The translations under genes and the position numbers were made by a program. Positions 23,201 to 35,418 of a stretch of DNA of 64,000 nucleotides are shown here, piece by piece. The notes beneath the pieces were generated by a model. The model was not told the DNA's origin and searched no databases. It saw only the letters and a list, made by a program, of their open reading frames with translations. This DNA is from Apteryx mantelli (lineage: Eukaryota > Chordata > Aves > Apterygiformes > Apterygidae), in contig NC_089979.1 of assembly GCF_036417845.1 (NCBI RefSeq), forward strand, positions 4,455,424-4,519,423, given 5' to 3'. How positions within the stretch are numbered: position 1 is the first letter of the stretch; each line of letters opens with the position of its first letter.

Positions 23201-26200
23201 GCCAGGAGAGCAGCACAACTTGAAGCGTGCACTGTGCCACAGAGAGTTGCACCCTTGGCAGGCTGGTCTGCCCTTCACCAGGAAGCGGGAGTACATCTGA
23301 CCCTTCTTCCCCTGTTTCTCCCCTTCATCTCCTCCCTACCTGCATTTTGATCTCTCTCCTTTCCTTGTGCTCCTTGGGGAGAGAGCCTACCCTCTTCTGT
23401 CCTGCATTCCTGGGCCATGCAAGACCCAATGTATTTCCCAAATGCAAACCTCCGTTGTTGTTCTTCCCCCACTGTCCTGCTTGGGCCTCCCATCAAGAGA
23501 TAAAGCAAACAGGCAGCTGAAGGCAGAAAGAGGGAGACTTGCTCAAAGATTTACAATTAAAAGCTTCCCTTTCAGAAGCTAGCAACAATGCATTGGCCAG
23601 ATGTCACTCAGTTAAATCTCTCGCAATATTTTTTCGCTTGTCTGTGAAGTTCCTGTATGTGCCTATATGGCAATTCTCACTGCAGGGATCTCCTTGTACA
23701 CAGCCATGATAGCTTTTCTTCCAAACTGACATTTCTAGCACTGTGTACTAGGCACCCCGGAGATGCTAGATGGATTACTGTAATCCCAATAAAATCAAAT
23801 TCATTTCTCTTGTAATGTTACTACCTCCCAAGAAGATAGGCATAAATCCATCTCTACTGACTATACTTATACAACTCCAAATCCATGAGTTTCTTTCCAG
23901 ATCTAACCTAAAAATAATTTTAAAACCTATTGGAAAAAAATTTTTTCCCCAGAAAAGAGGCACTTTCCCCTCACATTATATAGGCCCACAAAGAACAGAG
24001 AGGGAAGTCATGCTTTGATTTCTTGTATCAGAGTTAGAAAGAGTATCCATTGCAGAGATGTCATTCCATGCTTCTTCATGACAGATGGTACTTGGTACTA
24101 GCCCTGGCAGGCTATGAGATATTGGACTTTTAAATGCTAACAGCATGATTTATGGAGCATTCACCAAGGCACTTAATATTTCTGTCATTCCAAGGCCAAG
24201 CTCTGGTAACACAGAGAAGAGGGATATGAAAAATGCAATGGTATCAATAAGGCATTTTAGAAGTCTAAACATTTCAGGAGGGACTTTTCTATAAAACGTG
24301 GTATAAACAAGTGAGTGGAGGCACTTATTAGCACTTACAAGAGGACCTGTATAAGCAAGCCATATCAGAGACCTGTAAAGGGCCTGTGGTTCCCCCGCAA
24401 CTGCCATGCGCACATGTGCAGGCCCTGAGAGGCCAGCCAGGGAGCTGCAGCTTGTATGCGTGAGCCTGCTGCTTTGTTCATTTAAACCAGTGCGCACAGC
24501 TGAGCTCCTTCTCTTGAAGGCTGAAGCATTACTGCTGCAAATGAGCGTAGAGAAGGTATAAACCGTTAAGAGATTTGTCGACAAATGAATTTCCTGCTCT
24601 GTGTATCTTTGGGAGCTTTGTTCCATATTTTCCATGCATGCTCAGGACAGGGCTGGGGGAGGACCATGCAGATCTTTTCAGATGTTAAATAGTTGTGTCT
24701 GGGGTGTCTGGGACTGGTGATCCCTTGCCTGGTGTTAACCAGCGTGTTTGAACCTAGATGCGGAGAGTGTGCCTCTGGGCCAAGCTGAGTGGTCTCCCTC
24801 ACATCTGGGTCATTTTGCTCCATGAAGAAGATAAATGCAGTTCAGAGAGTTGTGTTCTCTCTCTTCTAACTGGCAATGATCCCTCAGGGCCTTGGATGAT
24901 CTGTTCGACTAAATCGTTGCTCAGGCACCCACAGGCTTTTGCAGCTTGACTGCCCCTGCCTGAAACAGGCAGCTGGGTCCCTTGCTCACGGAGGACCTGA
25001 TTTTGGCCTTAGACTTACTGGGGATGTGGGGTCTACCCATGTGCACATGAAGCACTGAACACAGCCGGGTGGGTGGAAATCAAATCCCATCTCACAGCAG
25101 TACCCATATCCCATCCACAGCAAGGCCTTAGAGATGGAGGGTCAAGTGTAGACTACTCAGGCACATCAGACAAGAGGTAAATGGCTCAATGGCATATCAG
25201 CAACAGCAGCCCAAAGACTAACATCGTGTTAGCCTCCACACATCCGTAGGCTGTGATGGCTTACACAGCCCAAAGGACAGCCTCTGGCCATGCCAGGGGC
25301 TAGACATCCAAGTTTTTCCTCTGGCCAGACAGAATATCTGATTCTCAAGAGCAACATTAGAGCTGCAAAAGTCGGTAGGAGATTGTTAATCTCTCTTGGT
25401 GTCATGCAAAGGGAATTCAGACCTTCTTCTCAGCTCCGACCAAAGGCTCTCTGGCTGTAATTCGGTATGTGGCTACTCAAACTGGGAGACAAGCGTAGGA
25501 GTTGCTGGCCATCATGCTCTCCATTACACATAGAGAAGCAGGCCATGGCTGAACAGTGCAGACACCAGGCAATCAGCTAATATCTATCCTTAGTCAGGCT
25601 GGTTCTGCCTTAAGGAAGATATGATTTGGTGTAAATCTGAAATTATTTCAGTGCAGTCAAACAAAGAGAAAGGAGGAGACAGGCAATGTTTTTTCCCTGA
25701 AAAGAAGCCACTCAGGCCTGTTTACAATGTTTTAGTGCCAAAGCAATTGAGAGTTTGCAGGGACGAAAACCTAAATCAGAGCATATGTGGTGGAGAGTGC
25801 TAGTAAACTCCCTTATTTGAGGAAATAAGGATTAGCTGGTCATGTTTGTGTGTTTGTCAGCTCTGGCTTCTTCTGTCCTCCTAATGTTTTTCAATCCATT
25901 GGCTAATTTCACCCAAAGTTTGGCAGAAAGGAAAGATCACCTCAGTTTTCAAGAAACTAGGTAGTAAAGAGAAGAGAAAGTCTAACAAGTGCCTGAGCCA
26001 AGGGAAGAGCTGCAAAGTGAGTTCTCATTAAGGCACGAGAGAGTCCACATGGGAAAAAGTTACAATAAGCAACCCAACCAGGGGAAAGTGTTCATCCGAT
26101 CCCGTAAGTCACTGCAAGACACAAAACCGTATGAAAGCAGATGTCATTTCATCCGGCACTCACAGAACAGTGTGTTCTGTGTCACTGAAGCACCTTGTAT

Positions 26201-28489
26201 TTCCACAGCACTGAAGGCAAAGAAAAAATCCCGCTTTGGACTGTTTGACTATTTCCAAATGCAATTCTCCAGCAGTCAGGTGTTTCACACACACTGTTCA
26301 ACCATCTACAGACCTGGAGGTTTCTAGGACACATCAATGCCCAGGAAAGAAGTGAGAGCAGAGATCTGATGCCCTCAAATACTGGGTCCTCCTGCCCCAG
26401 AAACAGCCCCATTGCTTCCTGAGGCATGATTCCCCTCCTACAATCCTAAATTACGTTCCTCAGCACCAACTCAGCAGGGCCAGGCCAGGGAGGGTAGGCT
26501 GGGTCAGAGAACCAGCAGCGTTTAGTTTAGGCACCTACCGATGCAAAATAGGGTTGTTTTGGGGATTTTGCAGGGGAGCAAGGCTCCCCGCTCGTAGATC
26601 AGTGAGAATTCAGTGCTTGTGACAGTCCCACAGGGCATCCCTCTGCAGCCAAGTCCCTCAAATCCCTGCAGAAAACTGGCTGCTAAGTTCAAGGGTGTCC
26701 TTTGCCAAAAGTGCCCATTAACAAAGCGCTTTCTGCCTCGGGGTGGGATCTTTCTCCCCAGGACATTAGTTCCTTTCTCAGAGCCTGGGGGCTAGACGGA
26801 AGCTAGCTCTTCCCCTTCAGCAGCTGGATTTATTCCCTTTCTCTCCCTTTCTCCCTCAATTCCCTGTCAGCAAACCCACCCTCCCCATGCTGTGTGTGAG
26901 GCACACAGAACGAACGCTACCACGTATAGGGCAAAGTCCTCGACATGCACAAAAACACCATATTTGGCCAGTTTGAGCCAGAGTTGAGTGAGGGCTTGCC
27001 AGAAGGAGAATCATACAATTTAAAACTGAAAGAGAGTAAGTTTAACCCTTCATTTATAAATACGATGATAAATCACCCAGGGAACTTTAAACACGGAGAG
27101 GCGGAAAAACTAAACACATGCTGCTGCCATCCCCAGCAGCAGAGTAACGTTAGCAGGCTGGACTAGATGAGGGGGAAAGGGGGAACGATAGGGGAGCCAG
27201 TTTGCCAGATCAGATGTTCTGATTCAGTGAGACAGGGAGATGAGAAAAGCTGAAGCTGTTTATACAAAATAACACTCGTTCTCGTTTCTTAATGTCCTTT
27301 TCATCTTTCCCATCACAGTGCACATCTCTCTGGTTCTCCCTCTCTGTGTCCGCACGCAAAGATCCTATCTGCACACACCAATAAATAACCTTTTTGGAGG
27401 GCGGTTAGGACAGAGTTCAGTTGCCTGACCCGTCTTGTCTTTTGTGTCCCATTACTTGAATTGCTGAGCAAGATCCAAAAATCCCTTGGGTCAAGGAAGC
27501 AACTCAAATTGACTTCTGCAAGTGGAGGGTGAGGTTTAAGGCTGACATTGAACAAAAAGTTGGGCGGAAAGAAATAGAAGATCAAGGTCAAGGATCAAGA
27601 AGGTCAAGGAAATCCTCCTGGGACAGATGTAGCACTGAGCTGCCCATATTAAATGAATAAATGCAATGCCAAACAGTGAGCGAGCGAGAGAAGAAGCCGG
27701 AGGGCCCGGTTTCAGCACAGCATCCATCTGTTTCCTATTTGGCCCAAGAATGATGGAATTGGTTGCGTCACATAAAAAGAGAAAGTATTTCACAGCAAGT
27801 CCCTGTCTCCCAACGCTGAACAGGGACCTTTATCAGAACAAGGGAAACCAGGTCAACCTCAAATCTCTGTCCCTCCCCTTATCCCTCTTCTACCCAGATG
27901 CCTGCTGTACTTTTAAGGAAATGCTACCCATACTCTCAGGCCAGACAGACAAAATCCAGCCTGCAAGGTATAACATAACAGCGTAAGCCAAGTGTCGCTT
28001 TCAGACAGCACTCAGAAGGGGAGCCTGTTTACCCATCTTGGGCTTTGCAGACTACCAGTTCTACAAAACAGGAATAGCATGGAAATCTGGGGGGCTGAGA
28101 GCTGAACTAAGCAGGAGGAAGGCCCAGCTCCAAACTCTCAGGAGATTTTAGGGAGAGGGGCAGCTCAGAGGCTATTCATTCTGTAAGCAAATATAACTGT
28201 GGTTTCTGTAGCTCTGCATGAGCTCATGCTATGGCTGCAAGCTGGAGTGGCAACAAGCAGTGAGATCATAACAGCAGAAGTCTCCAGGGCTGCAAAGCTT
28301 CCCATGTGTTTAGCCATGACCCACACTGACTGCTATATGTCACCACTCCATGGTTATGGGTAGCTGAACTGACCCACCTAACACCAGCACAAGTATTTCT
28401 GATCACGGAGAGTGATCTGGTTGTGGGAATTTCTGGACTCAGAAATGGGGGAGGTTGGAATTGAAAACTTTTGGAAATGTTTGCTTTTT

Positions 28490-28620
28490 CCTTGGACACA
28501 AGGTCACGCTGCCTTTCTGTGCCTTGTTCAGCCCACTGTAAAATGGGGCAATGTACCTTTGTCAAGTGCTTGGAGACCCACAATGGAAAAACACTTAGTA
28601 GCTGTTAACCAGGGGGTTGG
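28490..28620 (+). mobile_element. MIR/CORE-SINE-like element (3' half)
   Basis: In order: TTTCTGTGCCTTGTTCAGC, CCACTGTAAAATGGGG, then AAGTGCTTGGAGACC followed by an AAAACACTTAGTAGC stretch. This is the order seen in amniote MIR/CORE-SINEs ('CTGTGCCTCAGTTTCC', 'CATCTGTAAAATGGGG', 'AAGTGCTTTGAGA'). Old and diverged. No gene in the flanks. Confidence 0.5.
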
Positions 28621-30659
28621 TCCAGCTCCATCTCATTAAGAGTACTCAGAGGAATGCTATTACTTTGCCAGTCCAGTCCTCCATCCCTTCTGATTGTGAA
28701 CCATGAGATGAGAGCAGTCCCACAAAGAAAGCAAAAAAGGTCATTCACCCAAACATCCATCAGCAACAATTTGATTAGAGGAAGGCTTTTTGCATTGCAG
28801 ACTAAGAGATAGCTCATAGCCTGTCAGTGAGGAAATCTTCAGAATTATTTAAATTTGTTGGGGTTTCTTGCATGTAACTGCTCGGCTTTTGAGCCCATGT
28901 AGGACAGCCATGGAGTGGAAAGAGATACAGTACCAGCTCTTACACAACTTCAGCATTGCATATTCAGTCTGGCAGACAAAGTGCTACCTGTTGTTTTTTT
29001 AGCAGTCTACAACATCTAGGGTTTATTTTATTGTAAATGGGACTCAGTGGGAGGGGTGAATATGTAAGCAGCACACTGTATATGCTGATGATTTTAATTT
29101 CCATGTATGGGCAATACTCAAAGGATCATATTCTATTAGTCTGTAAAGTGGCCTACACACCTCAAGAGCAATCTGAGGATGAGGCACATTTGAATGCATT
29201 TCAAGTTACTAATTTTGCTGAAGCAGAAAATGAAAAACGCAAGATGAATGTCAGGTATTCCTGATAAGAAGGTATCTGAGACTGAAGAAAAATCTCCCAG
29301 AGGAGGCAAGCTGCTAACAGACTGTAAAATCAGAGTGAACAGTCAGTACCTTAGAAGTACAATAGGAAAACAGACAAATGCACCCTCAGGGTAATAGTGG
29401 GATAACTAAGAGGTGGGATAGGTGATTTTGTCTTCTCCACTTGCTCCCCCATCTAGATGAACACAGATACACAAGATCATGCTGCACTCAAGAAGCAGCA
29501 AAGTCTTTATTTCCTGGTTTGCGCAGGTGCAGAAGCTTCCACGTTGTTCCCCTTGACAGCATCTGCAAAGGGAAATCTGGGAGCAGATCCAGGCATCTGC
29601 TCATTTGTTTTTGTTATTGGGTAATTAAAGTGCTAAACAAACAAATAGAGAGGATGAGATGTTGAGAAAATCATTAGAAAGTCGTTAGAAAATGGGGCCA
29701 CACTCTGCATCCTCCCCATGCATCTTTCTCAGGTACCAGATGTTCCAACTCTTCTACCTGCAGCCAGTCTTGGGTCTAGTTTTTCCTCTTATTCACTGAC
29801 AGCATGCTTGGCACAAAATGTAAGAGACAAGACTCTCCCCCAGGAGTTTGCAGGCTCAATCAGACCCAGACAAAATAATGTGAACATGTGTGCTACTTTG
29901 GCTGCCACTGGAGTTCAGTGCAGAGTGAGGTAATCCAGTCATTCCTGAAACACAAGATGTTCCAATGTCCGGTTTCTGCTAGAGATGTCCTAAGAAGCGC
30001 AAAAGTGGTTGTGAGTTAGGATTGCTCATGTTTGCTGATCAGTTCCTTGGGACATTACAGGTGCTCTGACCCCAGTCTTCAGGATTTCACTCCTATCACA
30101 TAACTCAACACTGGGTTTGATCTGAGGAGGGCTTTATGGATGAGCCCCAGCTGCGCCAATGAGCAATCCAAATACATGCAATTGAGTAGCTACATAAAAA
30201 GCACAAATTGCCATTTGATTTTAAATATCCTTCCAAGTTCAAGGATATTTGAAACCAGCCTTTTTCTTTGACACCATCTCCAGAGACTAGATGACAGGCA
30301 GGAAGAAACTAGAACAATCACTGCACTCCAGACCAGCAGATCCAGGCTCCTTCATGATGGTAAAGCCACTTCTCTAAACATTTATAGAGGGAACATCATG
30401 CCACCCCTTCTAAATTCCCCATCCTAGTCTCTGCTTTTGCTCAAAAAATATTCTGCTTCACACTCACCTGGCTTGAATGAACCTCACAGAATAACCAGAC
30501 TCTTGATCTGGAGTGTTGACTTGACCATTTGCCAAACGTACTTTATTCCCTGCCTTCTTCAAGGTGAGAAGGGCAGGAACACACCCACACTTTGGCTGTT
30601 TAGTCCTTCCCAGGAGCCTGCCTGGCCATATCCTATGATCCTATTCACCAACACAGGCC
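28621..30659. other. Non-coding, no element recognised
   Basis: AT-leaning sequence with no convincing coding frame, RNA gene or repeat on either strand. Confidence 0.4.
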
Positions 30660-31100
30660 AGGAACTGCTCTGCTGAAAAGAACCTGTGTGTTATGGTGGA
30701 TCCTAGGCTGAACACATGCCAGCGAGCAGTGTACTGACACTGAAAACAAGGCAAACTGCACACTGTGCTATATTCAGAGAATCACAGCCAGCAGATTGAG
30801 GGGCATTATTAACTCCATTAATTCAGCACTGGTGAGGTGTCCAGTTTAGGACTTCTCCATTCAAGAGGATGATGAAAAACAGGAGATGGTCCAGCAGAGA
30901 GTCACCAGGACAGTCAGGGACTTGGAGCACATATCCTATGAGGAAAGGTAAGGAAGTTGGGCTTGTTTAGTATGACTAAGAGTAGGCAAAGGGGGAAATC
31001 TAATCATAGCCTACAACTACTTGAAACACAGTTACAAAGATGATGGAACCAAACTCTTCTTTGTAATGCCAGATGTCACAGCAACAGGAACAGCCAAGGA
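30660..31100 (+). mobile_element. Outer, older CR1 LINE, 5' segment
   Basis: Diverged CR1 ORF2 C-terminal and 3'-end sequence. Landmarks in order: TGTTATGGTGGATCC, GCCAGCAGATTGAGGGGC, TCACCAGGACAGTCAGG, CTTGGAGCACATATCC, TTGGGCTTGTTTAG and the ACAACTACTTGAAAC box. Reading frames are broken, and the 5' part of the LINE is missing, as in most CR1 copies. It breaks off near 31100, where a second CR1 begins, and resumes at 31841. Confidence 0.75.
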
Positions 31101-31840
31101 GTCCTGCATCTGGGAAGGAATAACCCCATGTACCAGTACACACTGGGGAACAACCAGTTGGAAAGCAGCTTTGCAGAGAAGGACCTGGGGCTCCTGGTAG
31201 ACAACAAATTGAACATGAGCCAGCAATGAGCCCTTGTGGCAAGGAAGGCCAACGGCATCCTGGGCTGCATTAAGCAGAGCATTGCCAGCAGGTCAAGGGA
31301 CGTGTTCCTTCCCCTCTGCTCAGCCCTTGTGAAACCACATCGGGAGTGGTGTGTCCCGTGCTGGACTCCCCAAGACAAGAGAGATACGTACAGACTGGAG
31401 GAGTCCAGGAAAGGGCTACAAAGATGATTAGGGGACTGGAGCATCTCTTATATGAGGAGAGTCTGAGAGAGCTGGAACTGTTCAGCCCGGATAACAGATG
31501 ATTCATGGGGGATCTTATCGATGTGTATGAACCCCTGATGGGAGAGTAAAGAAGACAGACAGACTCTCCTCAGTGGTGCCCAATGACAGGACAAGAGTCG
31601 ATGGGCACAAACTGAAATGCAGTAAATTCCATCTGATCATAAGAAAAAAGCTTTTTAGTGTGAGGGTGTTCAAACGCTGGAACAGGCCGGCCAGAGATGT
31701 TGTGAAGTCTCCATCCTTGGAGATATTCAAAACCTGACTGGACACAGTTCTGAGGAACCTGCTCTAGCTGACTGTGCTTGAGCAGGGGGGTTGGACTACA
31801 TGATCGCTAGAGGACTCTGCCAACCTCAGTTATTCTGTGA
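31101..31840 (+). mobile_element. Inner, younger CR1 LINE, 5'-truncated, inserted in the outer CR1
   Basis: About 740 bp of CR1 3' end. The frame still shows the ORF2 reverse-transcriptase C-terminus (words such as EKDLGLLVDNKLNMSQQ and KANGILGCIKQSIASRSRD), with a TGA near 31227 where a Cys codon is expected; after it the frame is open to about 31427. The non-coding 3' end follows: CTCCATCCTTGGAGATATTC, GAGCAGGGGGGTTGGACTAC and the tail ATTCTGTGA. Bases 31841 onward continue the outer element, so this copy is the later insertion. It cannot encode a working protein. Confidence 0.9.
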
Positions 31841-31975
31841 AATTGCAGTTTGAGAGGTTCATGTTGGACATTAAGAAAAACTTCTTCACTAGGAGAGTAG
31901 TACAGGGAGGGTGGAGGTAGGACTAGACCCAGGGGTCCCTTTCAGCCAATGTTACCATGATCCTATGATCCTGTT
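31841..31975 (+). mobile_element. Outer CR1 LINE, 3' segment with tail
   Basis: Resumes with TTGCAGTTTGAGAGGTTC, then GACATTAAGAAAAACTTC and TTCACTAGGAGAG. An internal deletion follows, then GACTAGACCCAGGGGTCCC and a tail of ATGATCCT units. Its tail differs from the inner copy's ATTCTGTGA, so the two belong to different CR1 subfamilies. Confidence 0.72.
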
Positions 31976-34294
31976 CCCGTAATGCTGAAGGGCAGTGAGA
32001 CAGGAGCGTAGGCCTTCAACCTATACACCACTGGAAAGCTCATACCCCTCCCCTGCCATTCAGACCCTAAGTATGGTTTTTTATTAAACAACTTCTCCTT
32101 TCCTCAGTTCACACAACTTTGACAGATGCTTTTATCCACAAGATGGAAAGTACAAGATTTCCCATCCTGAGCTAACTCACGACCAGTGGCTCATTTACAG
32201 AACCATCAGTGCACCCAGCAAAAAACACCAAAAAAAAAAAAAAGAAAGAAAACTCACATTCTGCTGTTATTTCTGAGACATGCTCCATCAATAGTCTGTG
32301 ATTGTGCTTATAAAAGTCTCTCTTTCCCAGGGTTACTACTGTAACTCTAAACCAAGCCAACCGCCACCTTTGGCCAGCATTTTTCAGAGGGTTTTAAAAT
32401 CTCATAGTCATTGAGGATACAGTTCTGTTAGCCTTTGATCTTACTCAAATTTGGAAACAAAAATATTTTGACAATCCCCAGCTGTCTGTTCTGAAGATAC
32501 AAACTGTAGGGGCTGGAGCTATTGAAGATCCATAGGCTCAGGGCCTTGGGAATCTCTTCTCCTAAATCTCAGTTCCCCAACTTTTTATCCCAAAGAGCTG
32601 GAAACCTTCTACTTTTTTCAAGAGATGTGGAGCAGCCCAAGAGCTTGAGAGTTATGGCTAACAGAGATTTACATTTCATTAGATCACCAGGGTTTCTGTT
32701 GGAGCTGGGTAGGAAAGGTGGGCTTTGGCACTCATCAGGCAGGTCAAGATCAGTTGTGACCCTCCCTGGACCTAGTTAGAACAGTCCCCACAAAACATTT
32801 GCTTTTGGCCAGCAGAAACTCTCCTGTGGAGTCACTTTTCACTGGAAAGCTTCTGGCCCAGGTAGCCTCCTCCTCTGCCATCGACAACTTGAAACATCTC
32901 ACAGCCAACGGGACACCATCATTCCATCCTCACTATCCCCAGAAGCAGCAAAGAGGACTAGTGCAGGCAGAAAGCCAGCTGCCAAAGGACACAGGCAAGC
33001 TGGATATCCAGACCCCCTTAGCAATTCAACTTTCCCCATTCAGATACGCAACCCAGGCGCACTGTATTTTCTGTGAGTGCTGGAAGATGTTCTTGAAGCT
33101 CGTTGTCTCCTAGCCCTTCCGCACTTGGCTCTTTGGTAGCAGGGATTTCAAACACTCATAACTCAAGTCTTTCAGCATCATTCTGTGCTGATTCAAGCTG
33201 ATTTTTTTAACCTCACTGTCCTGTTCAACCACTTTGAGATATTCCAGACATTTTTCAACTATTTATTTTTATTGAAACCAGCCAAGTCTCTGTATATATT
33301 GGGCTTTTTTTTTTATCTTTTTAATATACAAATCAGTTTAAAATAGTGTATAAGTCAGGAATGATTTGCAAATTAAACTGTCAGACCCTGGCAGGAGTAG
33401 CAGCTGACGCCCTTGGTTTGAAATCTCCCGGCTGCTGTTGCTATGAATGCAAATCTCTAGAAGATGCCACACAACCTGCTCGTGCTGCCTTGGAAAATTC
33501 AGCCATCCTTTGCCTTTAGGCAAGTCTCACAGTTCCTGAAAACGCTGCTGCACATGACTCTCATGTCATCACCTGGCTAGGCGAATGGATGCGATATTTT
33601 AGGAGTCACATGATGGGGCTACAGTTGTGCCATTAGGTCGGGCAAATGTCTTCTTGTGTCTGTCAGCACTACCCTGCTCCCATGGCACGGCAGAGAGAGC
33701 GTCCAGCTAGGAAGAGGCTGTTCTGATGAAAGAAGTAGTCAAAAGAACGTAGTCAAAAGAGTGAGTGCCATGTTCAGAAAACAAAACTTGTTAGGAGTCC
33801 CATATCAGTCCAACCCTCCCTGTCAGGACAGGAAACATACGGTGCCCTCTATGAGCAGCAATGCACCTTGCTTGCCCTCAGCAACCCCGTTTACTTCCCT
33901 GGGCCATTTGCCACAAGGCTGGGCCAAGCATGACTCACACTTCTCCACCTTACCACTCCAGTCCTTCCCTTCTCCTTTCTGCTCCCTTCAGCACGGTTCA
34001 CTTCTCTGTTATTGCTCTGTCCCTAAAAACACTTGTGCCCAGAGCAGGGGAAGAGCAACTTGCGGTGGGGATTGTGTGGGGATCTTCTCTGAAACACCCA
34101 GCTGGAAGCACTAAAAAACAGTAGTTATAAAAACAGGTATTTTGTAGGCGATTATTGGTAAACTCGGCCTGCCACTTAATATATTGACAGGTGAAATGCT
34201 CAGAAACTACAGCAATATACATTGTCATTGAGGCTGTGCAAATACATTGGTTAAAATGTTCTTAGGGGACAATGTTTTGAGCCCTAAAGGAATG
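31976..34294. other. Non-coding, intron just before the GPR20 coding exon
   Basis: Contains an A-rich simple repeat (32230-32252) and an AT-rich block (about 33230-33350). No exon recognised. A proximal GPR20 promoter inside this stretch cannot be excluded, but no CpG cluster or clear core element marks one. Confidence 0.4.
32230..32252. repeat. A-rich simple repeat
   Basis: Fourteen A followed by GAAAGAAAA. Confidence 0.9.
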
Positions 34295-34356
34295 CTGACA
34301 TACCCATCAATGTCTCCCTGTTTCTTTTCTTCCAGATCTCTTGGAAATCAGTGACC
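34295..34356 (+). other. GPR20: Splice acceptor and 5' UTR start of the GPR20 coding exon
   Basis: A branch-point-like CTGAC (34295-34299, A at 34298) is followed by a pyrimidine-rich run and CAG ending at 34335. That leaves 21 nt of 5' UTR (34336-34356) before the ATG. The branch A lies 37 nt from the AG, an ordinary distance. As far as I know, mammalian GPR20 also has its whole coding sequence in one exon behind a non-coding first exon, so the arrangement fits. The acceptor is read from sequence; its use is inferred. Confidence 0.7.
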
Positions 34357-35418
34357 ATGCCGACCTCCTCTACCCAACTGTCAGTCACTGACTCTATCAA
34401 CTCTACGCAGGGACTCAACTCCAGCCTCCGGTTGTTCTCCAACTTCATCTACCTTGACAAAGAACTGTACGGAGAATTTTACAACCTGTGGATTGCCCTG
34501 ATGGTGGTCAATGCTATCATTTTCCTGGTTGGTGTTGTGCTGAACAGCTTGGCACTGTATGTCTTCTGCTTCCGTACCAAGACAAAAACCACCTCCGTTA
34601 TCTACACCATCAACCTGATTGTTACTGATCTCTTGGTGGGCTTCTCCTTGCCTGTCCGGCTCATCATGTTCTATAGTGCAGGTGACTGCCTGAATTGTTC
34701 CTTGGTTCACATCTTTGGCTACTTTGTCAACATGTACTGCAGCATCCTCTTCTTGACGTGCATCTGTGTTGACCGCTATCTTGCAATCGTACAAGTGGAG
34801 GCCTCACGTAAATGGAGGAACCCCACCTGTGCCAAGGGGATCTGTGTCTTCATTTGGATCTTTGCAACCGTGGTGACTTTCTCCATCCTGAGCATGGCAA
34901 TACAGTTTGCCAACTGCTGCCTCTCCAAGATCCTAGCCCTGATGGTCTGCGAGTACTTCTTCCCCCTCATCATAATTGTCTTCTTCACCACCAGAATTAT
35001 GTGTGCTCTGTCCAAGCCCAGCCTCATGCACCAGAGTCGGGAGAGGAGGATGAGGGCTGTGCAACTCCTTATCACTGTTCTCATCATCTTTATGATCTGC
35101 TTCACTCCCTTCCACGTGCGACAGGTAGCAATCTCCATCAACTCAAATATGCCCAATGATGTCAGCCTCATTGTCTACCATGTGACAGTGACTCTGAGTA
35201 GCCTCAACAGCTGCATGGACCCCATTGTCTACTGCTTTGTCACCAATAACTTTCAGTCAACCATGAAAAACATCTTCAGGAAAACCGAGCCAGAACAAAC
35301 CAGTGTGGACATCCTGGGTATGAACAAGAACACCAAGGGCTCCAATGCAATCATTGCCTTCTCAAACACAATAGGAAGCCCTCTGAGCTTGCCATCAGCA
35401 AGCAGTGCCCAGATCTAA
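34357..35418 (+). CDS. GPR20: GPR20, orphan class A G-protein-coupled receptor, complete
   Basis: Intact 353-residue seven-helix receptor, close to the 358 residues of human GPR20. Seen directly: two N-glycosylation sequons in the outer N-tail (N15, N21), TM1 with N63, TM2 with D91, an extracellular Cys pair (C111/C114 before TM3, C187/C188 in loop 2), DRY at 139-141 ending TM3, W167 in TM4, P203 in TM5, CFTPFH at 248-253 in TM6 and DPIVY at 288-292 in TM7 (the DPxxY variant of NPxxY). The stretches LTCICVDRYLAIV, VLIIF and LSSLNSCMDPIVYCFVT match GPR20 specifically as I know it; P2Y-like and lysophospholipid receptors are the nearest alternatives. Family knowledge: a plasma-membrane orphan receptor reported to signal constitutively through Gi. 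The ATG at 34357 (ACCATGC, A at -3) is chosen over an in-frame GTG six bases upstream. The stop is TAA at 35416. The C-tail is Ser/Thr/Asn-rich. No break or frameshift is seen. Confidence 0.95.
   Translation: MPTSSTQLSVTDSINSTQGLNSSLRLFSNFIYLDKELYGEFYNLWIALMVVNAIIFLVGVVLNSLALYVFCFRTKTKTTSVIYTINLIVTDLLVGFSLPVRLIMFYSAGDCLNCSLVHIFGYFVNMYCSILFLTCICVDRYLAIVQVEASRKWRNPTCAKGICVFIWIFATVVTFSILSMAIQFANCCLSKILALMVCEYFFPLIIIVFFTTRIMCALSKPSLMHQSRERRMRAVQLLITVLIIFMICFTPFHVRQVAISINSNMPNDVSLIVYHVTVTLSSLNSCMDPIVYCFVTNNFQSTMKNIFRKTEPEQTSVDILGMNKNTKGSNAIIAFSNTIGSPLSLPSASSAQI

Larger units (their letters stand above)
22137..28489. other. Non-coding; probable GPR20 intron 1
   Basis: No exon or element recognised apart from the G-quadruplex-type tract (22903-22931) and a possible SINE scrap at 23165-23200. 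Frames of up to 161 codons (24150-24635, minus strand) resemble no protein I know. Confidence 0.4.

Noticed and set aside
24150..24635. 161-codon minus-strand frame
   Set aside because: No recognisable domain or codon-usage support. Length is near the chance maximum for 64 kb.
34351..34356. GTG at 34351 as the GPR20 start
   Set aside because: The in-frame ATG two codons later has an A at -3, is the standard eukaryotic initiator, and leaves an N-terminus ending in sequons as expected.
34381..35171. Two long minus-strand frames (about 137 and 131 codons) opposite GPR20
   Set aside because: They are antisense shadows of the receptor codons, low in complexity and without any recognised domain.
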